Assembly (NCBI RefSeq): GCF_014863545.1
Contig: NZ_CP062260.1
Coordinates: 6,039,501-6,103,500 of the forward strand
From: Paenibacillus sp. JNUCC32
GTDB lineage: Bacteria; Bacillota; Bacilli; Paenibacillales; Paenibacillaceae
DNA length: 64,000 bases
Direction: 5' to 3'
Part shown: piece after piece, positions 18,306 to 25,487 of the stretch
Numbering within the stretch: the first letter of the stretch is position 1
How the letters are laid out: each line of letters starts with the position of its first letter
The notes under the pieces: generated by a model
What the model was told of the DNA's origin: nothing
The model's database searches: none
What the model saw: only the letters and a program-made list of their open reading frames with translations
Made by a program: the position numbers and the translations under genes

Positions 18306-19100
18306 ATGAAGAAACGTGGTATCCTTCGGCCGGCCCTTATGCTTCTTGTGAGCCTGGCGGTGACGCTGTCCATCTCCGGAGCTGCTTTGGCAGGCGGAAG
18401 CGGTCCGTTTCACTTTGGATTTAAGAAAAGCGTCAACGGCCAGCTGCCCTCGATCAATGAGGAGGGCTTCAAGGAGCTTCTGCAAAAATACGATGCGGTC
18501 TTCATGGGCGATGCCGAGCAAAAGGAGCTTTATCTTACGTTTGATAACGGGTATGAGAACGGGTATACCTCCCGTATTCTGGATACGCTTAAAGAGAAGA
18601 AGGTGCCTGCCACCTTTTTCGTGACCGGACATTATGTAAAGACACAGGAAGATCTGCTGAAACGGATGACGGCGGAAGGCCATATTATCGGCAACCATTC
18701 CTGGAATCACCCGGACGTGACCACGATCTCGGCAGAGAAGCTGACCGAGGAGCTGGAACGGGTGAAGAAGGAGGTAATGCGCATCACCGGCCAGCCGGAC
18801 ATGAAATATTTGCGCACGCCCCGCGGCATCTTCGATGAGCGGTCCCTGGCGACCAGCAAGCAGCTGGGGTACACCAATGTCTTCTGGTCGCTCGCGTATA
18901 TGGATTGGGACGTGAAGTCCCAGCGCGGCGCGCAGTATGCTTACGATAAAGTGACCGCGCAGCTCCACCCCGGCGCCGTAATCCTGCTGCACTCCATCTC
19001 CAAGGACAACACGGAGGCGTTGGGACGGATCATTGACGAAGCAAGGAACTGGGGCTACGAGTTCAAGAGCCTTGATCAGATGCAAAAGAAATCCCCGTAA
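18306..19100 (+). CDS. pdaA: PdaA-type polysaccharide (N-acetylmuramic acid) deacetylase
   Basis: 264 aa with a signal peptide (MKKRGILRPALMLLVS and a cleavable ALAGG region). NodB/CE4 domain with the PdaA variant of the first motif (LTFDNGYENGYT) instead of plain TFDDG, the HSWNHPD metal motif, RTPRG, and a C-terminal LHPGAVILLHSISKDN motif. PdaA makes muramic delta-lactam in spore cortex, needed for germination, which suits the spore genes in this window. Ribosome-binding site AAGGAGAG precedes ATG 18306. Two hairpins follow, the first spanning the stop codon. Confidence 0.93.
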   Translation: MKKRGILRPALMLLVSLAVTLSISGAALAGGSGPFHFGFKKSVNGQLPSINEEGFKELLQKYDAVFMGDAEQKELYLTFDNGYENGYTSRILDTLKEKKVPATFFVTGHYVKTQEDLLKRMTAEGHIIGNHSWNHPDVTTISAEKLTEELERVKKEVMRITGQPDMKYLRTPRGIFDERSLATSKQLGYTNVFWSLAYMDWDVKSQRGAQYAYDKVTAQLHPGAVILLHSISKDNTEALGRIIDEARNWGYEFKSLDQMQKKSP

Positions 19101-19121
19101 GCATATGCCGCATATGCTTAC
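19097..19121. repeat. Perfect inverted repeat spanning the pdaA stop codon
   Basis: GTAAGCATATG (19097-19107), 3-base loop, CATATGCTTAC (19111-19121). The TAA stop (19098-19100) is inside the left arm. It directly precedes the terminator at 19123. Confidence 0.85.
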
Positions 19122-19122
19122 A

Positions 19123-19168
19123 GCGTGCAGACGCCATCCTGCCAGGAGGCCGTCTGCACGCTTTTTTT
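19123..19168 (+). terminator. Intrinsic terminator after pdaA
   Basis: Stem GCGTGCAGACG / CGTCTGCACGC followed by TTTTTTT. Confidence 0.93.
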
Positions 19169-19256
19169 GTTATCGAATGCCCGCGGATGCTTCGCTTTCC
19201 GGAACGAATGTTTGGTATAATACCCTTCATATAGAACATGAACGAAGGAGACCATC

Positions 19257-21545
19257 ATGCCTCATACTATCCAAATATCCGTCAGGCCGCTGGTGGAATA
19301 TGTCTTTCGCAGCGGCAGCATTACCTCCGGTTTTCGCACGGCGACGTCCCTGACCGAGGGGACCCGTGCACATCAACAGGTACAGCGCGACTATGGCGAG
19401 AACGATCAGAAGGAAGTTCAGCTTGAAGCGGAGATTCCTTACGAGGATCTGCTGTTTGTGGTGGAAGGTCGCTGCGACGGCCTGATTCAAGAGGACGAGC
19501 GGATCATGATCGACGAGATCAAGTCGACCTCCGGCGATTTGGGCGAGATTACGGAGCACACGTACCCGGTTCATTGGGCTCAGGCCAAAATGTATGCCTA
19601 TATGTACGCGAGGTTGCATGAGATTCCGACGATGGCCGTGAGACTGACCTACTTCCAGGTCCCGAGCGGAGAGCGGAAGCAGTTCGTGCAGGAATGGAGC
19701 TTCGCTCAGCTGGAATCCTTTGTGCTCGAGGTTGTGGCGGCCTATGCGCCTTACGCCAACCTGCTGCGGGAGCATGGCGAGCGGAGGGACCGGAGCATCC
19801 GCGAACTGAAGTTTCCGTTTCCCGCCTACCGCGAGGGACAGCGGAAGCTGGCCGGAGCCGTGTATAAAAGCATCGGGGAAGGCCGAAGATTGTTTGCCAA
19901 AGCCCCTACGGGCATCGGCAAAACCATATCCACGCTGTTTCCTTCGGTCAAAGCGATCGGCGAGGGCCTGTTATCCCGGATTTTTTACCTGACGGCCAAG
20001 ACGATTACCCGAACCACCGCGGAGGAAGCCATGGCGCGCATGGAGCGTCAAGGGCTCTGCATGCATACGGTCACGCTGACGGCGAAGGACAAGATCTGTT
20101 TCAGCGAAGCGGAAGGCTGCAGCCAGATGGGCTGCGTGTTCTCGGAGGGCTACTATGACCGGATTAATGACGCCATACTGGATTTGCTCTCGAATGAAAC
20201 GTTGATCACGAGGCCCATCGTTGAAGAGTATGCCCGCAAGCATACGGTGTGCCCGTTTGAATTCTCTCTGGATGCCGCGTACGCCGCCGATGCCGTCATC
20301 TGCGATTACAACTACGTGTTCGACCCGCGCGTCTCCTTCAAGCGGATGCCGGAGGACGTGAAGAAGCGCAGCGTGCTGCTCATTGACGAGGCGCACAACC
20401 TAGTCGACCGGGCGCGGGGGATGTTCTCGGCCGAACTGAATAAGTCCGCGTTCCTGGAGCTGCAAAGGGCGTACAAAGAGAGCAATCCCGGGCTTTACAA
20501 CACGGCGAAGCGGGTGAATAACCGCTTTAAGGTGCTGCGCAAGGTCAGCGAGGAGGAAGAGCGGATCGTCGGGTCCCAGCAGCCGGAGATGATGGTCGAG
20601 CTGCTGGAGGATTTCTCGCTCCAGGCAGAGGCCGAACTGATGACCGGCAAGAGCGGGGATGAGGCCGATGCGCTTTTGGAATGTTATTTTGCCGTGCAGG
20701 GGTATCTGCGCATCTCCAAGCTGTATGACGACCGCTTTGTCACGTATGCGGAGATGAGCGGGAGCGAGGTGTTTCTCAAGCTGTTTTGCCTGGACCCCTC
20801 TTATTTGCTCCAGCAGGCGGGTAAAAACTACCGCTCCAGCGTATTTTTCTCGGCAACGCTCATGCCGCTCGGATATTACCGCGACATGCTCGGAGCCGAG
20901 GAAGAGGATTACAGCCTCTCGATCCCCTCGCCCTTCTCTTCCGAGCAATTGGATGTTCGGATTTTGCCTTTATCGACGCGCTTCAAGGATCGGGAGCGCA
21001 ATAGCGAGGCCATCGTTCGGATGCTGAGTGCCCTGGTTCAGGAAAAACCGGTGAATACCTTGATCTTCCTGCCGTCCTATCCCTACATGCAGGATATTCA
21101 TGAGGCGTTTGCCAGAATGAATCCGGAAGCCCGTACCTTGCTCCAGGGGCATGGAATGAGCGAGGAGGAGCGGGAGGCGTTCCTGAATGCATTCCAGGCG
21201 GATGCGGAAGATCCGCTGATCGGCTTTGCCGTGATGGGCGGTATTTTCTCCGAAGGCATCGATTTGAAGGGAGAACGGCTTTCGAGCGTGGTGGTCATCG
21301 GCGTAGGATTGCCGCAGCTTTCCTTCGAGAATGATATCATCAAGGATTATTTTGATCGTACCGGCAAGAGGGGATACGATTACGCCTACGTGTACCCCGG
21401 CATGAACAAAGTGCTGCAGGCCGGAGGGCGCTTGATCCGATCCGAGCAGGACAGCGGGACGCTGACACTCGTCGATGACCGCTTTCTGAATCGACAGTAC
21501 GGGATGCTGCTGCCGGAGGAGTGGAGGCATTACAGGCGCATCTAA
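19257..21545 (+). CDS. XPD/DinG-type Fe-S helicase with N-terminal nuclease-like domain
   Basis: 762 aa. Residues ~1-180 resemble a PD-(D/E)XK nuclease: VEGRCDGLIQ followed by MIDEIKST supplies the D...ExK core, with a later HWAQAKMYAYMYA helix. The helicase has Walker A (APTGIGKT, ~residue 219), DEAH box (LLIDEAHNL, ~376), and motif VI (QAGGRLIRSEQDSG). Four cysteines between motifs I and II (KICFSEAEGCSQMGC, then HTVCPFE) fit the XPD/DinG 4Fe-4S cluster. It likely unwinds DNA 5' to 3' in repair; the nuclease role is inferred. Start ATG 19257 follows GAAGGAG. Confidence 0.9.
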   Translation: MPHTIQISVRPLVEYVFRSGSITSGFRTATSLTEGTRAHQQVQRDYGENDQKEVQLEAEIPYEDLLFVVEGRCDGLIQEDERIMIDEIKSTSGDLGEITEHTYPVHWAQAKMYAYMYARLHEIPTMAVRLTYFQVPSGERKQFVQEWSFAQLESFVLEVVAAYAPYANLLREHGERRDRSIRELKFPFPAYREGQRKLAGAVYKSIGEGRRLFAKAPTGIGKTISTLFPSVKAIGEGLLSRIFYLTAKTITRTTAEEAMARMERQGLCMHTVTLTAKDKICFSEAEGCSQMGCVFSEGYYDRINDAILDLLSNETLITRPIVEEYARKHTVCPFEFSLDAAYAADAVICDYNYVFDPRVSFKRMPEDVKKRSVLLIDEAHNLVDRARGMFSAELNKSAFLELQRAYKESNPGLYNTAKRVNNRFKVLRKVSEEEERIVGSQQPEMMVELLEDFSLQAEAELMTGKSGDEADALLECYFAVQGYLRISKLYDDRFVTYAEMSGSEVFLKLFCLDPSYLLQQAGKNYRSSVFFSATLMPLGYYRDMLGAEEEDYSLSIPSPFSSEQLDVRILPLSTRFKDRERNSEAIVRMLSALVQEKPVNTLIFLPSYPYMQDIHEAFARMNPEARTLLQGHGMSEEEREAFLNAFQADAEDPLIGFAVMGGIFSEGIDLKGERLSSVVVIGVGLPQLSFENDIIKDYFDRTGKRGYDYAYVYPGMNKVLQAGGRLIRSEQDSGTLTLVDDRFLNRQYGMLLPEEWRHYRRI

Positions 21546-21560
21546 TTTTTACATGGGATG

Positions 21561-21589
21561 TTGACACCTGGAAATGCGAACCCTATAAT
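21561..21589 (+). promoter_or_regulatory. Consensus sigma-A promoter of the small transcription unit
   Basis: Perfect TTGACA (21561-21566), exactly 17 bases, perfect TATAAT (21584-21589). Predicted transcription start near 21596. It is the strongest promoter I can see in the window and points at a 20-codon frame rather than a large gene. Confidence 0.88.
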
Positions 21590-21627
21590 ACGGATATATT
21601 AATTAAGCTGAAGGAGGCTGATGTCAA

Positions 21628-21690
21628 ATGGTTATGATGCATAGTGGATGGGTCGCATTGACGTTGGTCTCTTTGGACGGGAAATTCTAA
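21628..21690 (+). CDS. Putative 20-residue peptide in a strongly promoted unit
   Basis: ATG 21628 to TAA 21690, preceded by AAGGAGG (about 10 bases upstream). The peptide begins MVMMHSGWVALTLV and ends SLDGKF; it is mildly hydrophobic with one Trp. A second tiny frame (ATG 21621, 7 residues) uses the same ribosome-binding site with tighter spacing. It is bounded by a consensus promoter and a strong terminator. It could be a real small protein, a leader peptide, or a chance frame in a small RNA. No family recognised. Confidence 0.45.
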   Translation: MVMMHSGWVALTLVSLDGKF

Positions 21691-21745
21691 TGGTAACCGG
21701 GATGTAAGGCATTGGGTTTAACATGTCTTCATCTCCGTACCTAAG

Positions 21746-21787
21746 AACCCGCAGGAGACCGTGCTTGGTATCCTGCGGGTTTTTTTG
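21746..21787 (+). terminator. Strong intrinsic terminator of the small transcription unit
   Basis: Stem AACCCGCAGGA-ACC / GGT-TCCTGCGGGTT with a 6-base loop followed by seven Ts. Confidence 0.92.
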
Positions 21788-21790
21788 TGT

Positions 21791-21858
21791 CTATGCAAGG
21801 CTCCGGTATGATCTTTGGCGGTTTGGCCGCCGAGGATCGATGCCTTCGTCCTGCATAG
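21791..21858 (+). other. Long imperfect hairpin between two terminators (candidate structured RNA)
   Basis: Inner helix GATCTTTGGCGG (21810-21821) pairs with CCGCCGAGGATC (21827-21838) over a 5-base loop with two G-U pairs. Outer segments CTATGCA (21791-21797) and TGCATAG (21852-21858) also pair, with an AGGC/GCCT helix just inside. It lies 4 bases past one terminator and 12 bases before another, upstream of rsgA. Function unknown. Confidence 0.55.
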
Positions 21859-21869
21859 TCTCAGATCAG

Positions 21870-21898
21870 CCGCGGATACAAATCTGCGGTTTTTTTTG
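21870..21898 (+). terminator. Second intrinsic terminator upstream of rsgA
   Basis: CCGCGGAT / ATCTGCGG (one G-U pair), loop ACAA, eight Ts. It ends 55 bases before the rsgA start, so could end read-through from the small unit or act in an attenuator. Confidence 0.85.
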
Positions 21899-21952
21899 TG
21901 TTTGATCATTTGTTAACAAACAATCCAACAACGATAAGGGGATATCACGAAT

Positions 21953-23065
21953 TTGACGAAACAAGACATGACAACGTTGCAAGCCTATGGATGGAATGAA
22001 CATTGGCGTTTGATGGCCGCTCAGATCCCGAAGCAGGACAAGGCGCTGGTGCCGGCCCGCATTACGGCCCAATTCTCGAAGCAATACCGCATTATCACCC
22101 AAGAGGGTGAGCAGACGGCCATTGTCACAGGCAAGTATGAATACGAAGCGGGCAGCAAAAGCGACTTTCCCGCAGTCGGCGATTGGGTCATGGTGGAGCC
22201 GCTGCAGGGCGAATCCCGTGCCGTCATTCATCATCTGCTGCCCCGCCAATCCGCCGTCACGCGCAGGGAGGCAGGAAGCGTGCCGGATGAGCAGATCATT
22301 GCGGCCAACATGGATACCGTGTTTATCATTAACGCGCTCAACAAGGATTTTAATGTTCGCCGGATTGAACGCTATCTGATTGCGGTCTGGGAGAGCGGTG
22401 CCGCACCGGTCGTGCTGCTCACCAAGGCGGACCTATGCGAATCGCCGGAAGCGTACGTCGCGGAGGTAGAGGCGGTTGCTCCGGGCGTGCCGGTCCATGC
22501 GGTAAGCTCCCTGATGGATCAAGGGAAGGAGCAGCTTGGAGAGTATCTGGTGCAAGGGAAAACGGTCGCCATAACGGGTACCTCCGGTGCCGGCAAATCG
22601 ACGCTGCTGAACTGGCTGTCCGGCCAGGAAATGCAGCGGGTTCAAGGGATACGCGAAGAGGACGCAAGAGGACGGCACACCACGACGCACCGGGAGCTTT
22701 TCGTGCTGCCGGGAGGCGCGATCATGGTGGATACGCCGGGCATGCGGGAGCTGCAGCTGTGGGATTCGGAAGAAGGCTTCGAGGCGACCTTCGCGGATAT
22801 TTCCGCGCTGGCGCAGCAGTGCCGGTTCCATGATTGCCGTCATGAAACGGAGGCCGGCTGTGCGGTCCGGGAAGCGCTTCAGGACGGAACGCTGGATGCA
22901 AAGCGATATGCGAATTACAAGAAGACGGAGCGGGAGCTGGCCCATATCGCCCGCAAAGAGAGGGTAAGCAACCGCCGCCAGAACAAGAGCTCGGGCAAGT
23001 CGACGCGCAAGGGAGACCGAGGCCGTAAAGGGGCATATCAGCAGCTGCTGTACGATGATGAATAA
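21953..23065 (+). CDS. rsgA: Ribosome small-subunit-dependent GTPase RsgA
   Basis: 370 aa circularly permuted GTPase: OB-like N-terminal domain, then G4 (LLTKADL), G5 region (HAVSSL), Walker A/G1 (GTSGAGKSTLLN), G3 (DTPGMREL), and a C-terminal zinc knuckle CRFHDCRHETEAGC. RsgA helps mature 30S subunits. It is longer than the ~300 aa RsgA of Bacillus (YloQ), matching a longer subgroup, and ends in a basic tail (KSSGKSTRKGDRGRKG). A separate short paralogue may exist elsewhere. Start TTG 21953 with AAGGGGAT upstream; ATG 21968 is an in-frame alternative without a well-placed site. Confidence 0.94.
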   Translation: MTKQDMTTLQAYGWNEHWRLMAAQIPKQDKALVPARITAQFSKQYRIITQEGEQTAIVTGKYEYEAGSKSDFPAVGDWVMVEPLQGESRAVIHHLLPRQSAVTRREAGSVPDEQIIAANMDTVFIINALNKDFNVRRIERYLIAVWESGAAPVVLLTKADLCESPEAYVAEVEAVAPGVPVHAVSSLMDQGKEQLGEYLVQGKTVAITGTSGAGKSTLLNWLSGQEMQRVQGIREEDARGRHTTTHRELFVLPGGAIMVDTPGMRELQLWDSEEGFEATFADISALAQQCRFHDCRHETEAGCAVREALQDGTLDAKRYANYKKTERELAHIARKERVSNRRQNKSSGKSTRKGDRGRKGAYQQLLYDDE

Positions 23066-23093
23066 TGGATGTTAAGGGAAGGCCGGAGTCGAT

Positions 23094-23133
23094 TTGACTT
23101 CGGTCATCTCTCGGGTATATAGTTAGGTAACCA
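23094..23133 (+). promoter_or_regulatory. Promoter and putative MarR operator of the MarR-ABC operon
   Basis: TTGACT (23094-23099) and TATATA (23116-23121) at 16 bp spacing form a promoter. A palindrome TAGTTA-GG-TAACCA (23120-23133, 5 of 6 pairs match) overlaps the -10 region, as expected of an autorepressing MarR site. Confidence 0.5.
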
Positions 23134-23187
23134 AATAAATTGGCAATCTATCTATTTATTCGAGCCGTTGCCGAGAAGAGGTGGACC

Positions 23188-23748
23188 ATGGCGGAGGATC
23201 AACATCCAGATTTACATAAAGAAATGAACGGGAACGAGGACCAACATTCGCGGGAGGGACCATGCATGAAGGGCGGCAGGCGGGAGGACAGCGTTGCCGG
23301 CAGGCTCTTGTACAGCATACGCATGTTCCACAAGCAGGAGTGGGATCAGCACTTGATTTCAGGGTATACACCCGGCGAGATCCGCGTTCTGATGGGACTC
23401 AAACATCATATCGAGCCCGATGGCCCCGGCATGAAAGTGTCCGAGATCAGCAGCATGATGAATGTTACGTCGCCGACGATCACGCAATTCATCAATGCGC
23501 TGGAGAGCAAAGGGCTGGTGGAGCGGGTGATGGATGCGCTGGATCGGCGTGCGGTCCGCGTGCAGCTGACGGAGGAAGGGAACCGCGTTGTCCAGCAAAC
23601 CTATCAGAACGTCAAGAACAGCTTTAACGAGCTGGTGAATTTCCTCGGGGAAGAAGACAGCGTCAAACTGACGGAGCTGCTGACGAAGGTGTACCATTTT
23701 CATGAACAAAAACGCAAATCGAACGAAACGACATCAGACAACGAGTAG
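23188..23748 (+). CDS. MarR family regulator of the ABC exporter operon
   Basis: 186 aa from ATG 23188 (AGAGG six bases upstream). ATG 23266 with GGGAGGG at good spacing would give 160 aa, closer to typical MarR length; both contain the full domain. The winged helix is clear: MKVSEISSMMNVTSPTITQF, then ESKGLVERV and the wing DRRAVRVQLTEEG. Two ABC half-transporter genes follow within a few bases, so it probably represses drug-efflux genes until a ligand binds. Confidence 0.9.
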   Translation: MAEDQHPDLHKEMNGNEDQHSREGPCMKGGRREDSVAGRLLYSIRMFHKQEWDQHLISGYTPGEIRVLMGLKHHIEPDGPGMKVSEISSMMNVTSPTITQFINALESKGLVERVMDALDRRAVRVQLTEEGNRVVQQTYQNVKNSFNELVNFLGEEDSVKLTELLTKVYHFHEQKRKSNETTSDNE

Positions 23749-23750
23749 GG

Positions 23751-25487
23751 GTGGGGGATTTGTTAAAGCTGTTTCACTATATGAAACCGTACCGGACAGC
23801 GGTCATTTTGGTCCTGCTGTTCACATTTTTCCAGTGTCTGTCTGATCTGTACTTGCCTACCTTGATGGCGGACATCGTGGATATCGGCATCGTGAAGGGA
23901 GACGTCCCTTATATTTGGCGCGTGGGCGGCTTCATGCTGCTGGTTGCGGCGGGGGGCATGGTTTGCTCTATAGCCGCGAGTTATCTCGCATCCAAATCGG
24001 CTACCGGATTCGGGAAGATTCTTCGCGGGCGCGTGTTCTCCCATGTCGAGAATTTTACGCTGCAGGAGTTCGACAAGATCGGCACGGCCTCGCTGATTAC
24101 CCGTACGACAAACGACATTACGCAGGTGCAGCAGGTTACGATCATGATCCTTCGCATGATGGCGATTGCGCCGATGATGTGTATCGGGGGCATCGTGATG
24201 GCCGTGTCGAGAGATCCCGGACTGACAACGGTGCTGTTGATTGTCCTGCCGGTTCTGGCACTTGCTATTTTCCTGATCGCCAAAAAAGGCATTCCGCTCT
24301 TCAAAGCGATTCAGGTGAAGATCGATACGCTGAGCCGGGTGCTGCGGGAGAATCTGACCGGAATCCGGGTCATCCGTTCCTTTAACCGGATGGACCATGA
24401 AACGGTCCGCTTTAACGACGCGAACGAGGACCTGACGGCCACTTCGATCAAAGTCAATAAAATCATGGGGGCGATGATGCCCGTCATGATGCTGGTCATG
24501 AACTTTGCCACGCTGGCGATCGTCTGGTTCGGAGCCCACCGCATAGATGCCGAGCATATGAAGGTCGGCGACCTCATGGCGTTTCTCCAATACGCGATGA
24601 TGATCATGTTCTCGCTGATCATGCTATCCGTCATGTTTGTCATGATTCCGCGCGCCCAGGCATCGGCGGTCCGGATCAATGAAGTATTGAACATGATGCC
24701 TGAGATCCACGATCCGAAACAGCCGCGCAATGCCGGCGTGTTGCAGGGATCGATCGAATTTCAGGATGTGACCTTCTATTATCCCGGCGCGGAGGAGCCC
24801 GCCATATCCGATATCTCCTTCCATGCCGGGCCGGGCGAAGTCACGGCGATCATCGGCGGAACCGGCTCGGGCAAATCCACGCTGATCAGCTTGATCCCGC
24901 GTTTCTATGACGTGACGTCGGGCCGGATTCTTGTCAACGGAACAGATATCCGCGACATGATGCAGGAGGATCTGCGGAACCGGATCGGATTCGTGCCGCA
25001 GAAGGCGCTGCTCTTCACCGGGACCATTGCGGAGAATATCCGCTACGGCAAAGAGGATGCCACAGACGAGGAGATCCGGCATGCAGCGAAGGTTGCCCAG
25101 GCCGCCGATTTCATTTCCTCCATGGAAGGCGAGTACGATGCCGAGATTTCGCAGGGCGGCAGCAACGTATCCGGGGGCCAGAAGCAGCGGCTCTCGATTG
25201 CAAGGGCGCTGGTTCGCAGACCCGAGATTTATGTGTTTGACGACAGCTTCTCGGCACTGGATTTCAAGACGGACGCCAATCTTCGCGCAGCGCTTCGCGA
25301 GGAAACGACGGAGGCCACCGTTTTGATCGTTGCTCAGCGGGTCAGCACCGTCATGGACGCCGACCGGATTATCGTGCTGGACGAGGGACGCATTGCCGGC
25401 ATCGGCACGCATGAGGAGCTCATGGCTTCCAGCGATGTGTACCGCGAAATCGTCACCTCGCAGCTGTCAGAGGAGGAGATCGCATGA
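23751..25487 (+). CDS. Heterodimeric ABC multidrug exporter, degenerate-site subunit (BmrC-like)
   Basis: 578 aa: six-helix exporter domain (residues ~1-320) and ATPase domain with Walker A (GGTGSGKST), signature (NVSGGQKQRLS), Walker B ending in Asp (IYVFDDSFSALD) and Gln in the H-loop (AQRVST). The Glu-to-Asp and His-to-Gln changes mark the degenerate subunit of heterodimeric exporters such as BmrCD and TM287/288. GTG 23751 gives the longest frame; TTG 23760, nine bases later, has better spacing to AGGGG. It is followed by its partner with an ATGA overlap. Confidence 0.92.
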   Translation: MGDLLKLFHYMKPYRTAVILVLLFTFFQCLSDLYLPTLMADIVDIGIVKGDVPYIWRVGGFMLLVAAGGMVCSIAASYLASKSATGFGKILRGRVFSHVENFTLQEFDKIGTASLITRTTNDITQVQQVTIMILRMMAIAPMMCIGGIVMAVSRDPGLTTVLLIVLPVLALAIFLIAKKGIPLFKAIQVKIDTLSRVLRENLTGIRVIRSFNRMDHETVRFNDANEDLTATSIKVNKIMGAMMPVMMLVMNFATLAIVWFGAHRIDAEHMKVGDLMAFLQYAMMIMFSLIMLSVMFVMIPRAQASAVRINEVLNMMPEIHDPKQPRNAGVLQGSIEFQDVTFYYPGAEEPAISDISFHAGPGEVTAIIGGTGSGKSTLISLIPRFYDVTSGRILVNGTDIRDMMQEDLRNRIGFVPQKALLFTGTIAENIRYGKEDATDEEIRHAAKVAQAADFISSMEGEYDAEISQGGSNVSGGQKQRLSIARALVRRPEIYVFDDSFSALDFKTDANLRAALREETTEATVLIVAQRVSTVMDADRIIVLDEGRIAGIGTHEELMASSDVYREIVTSQLSEEEIA

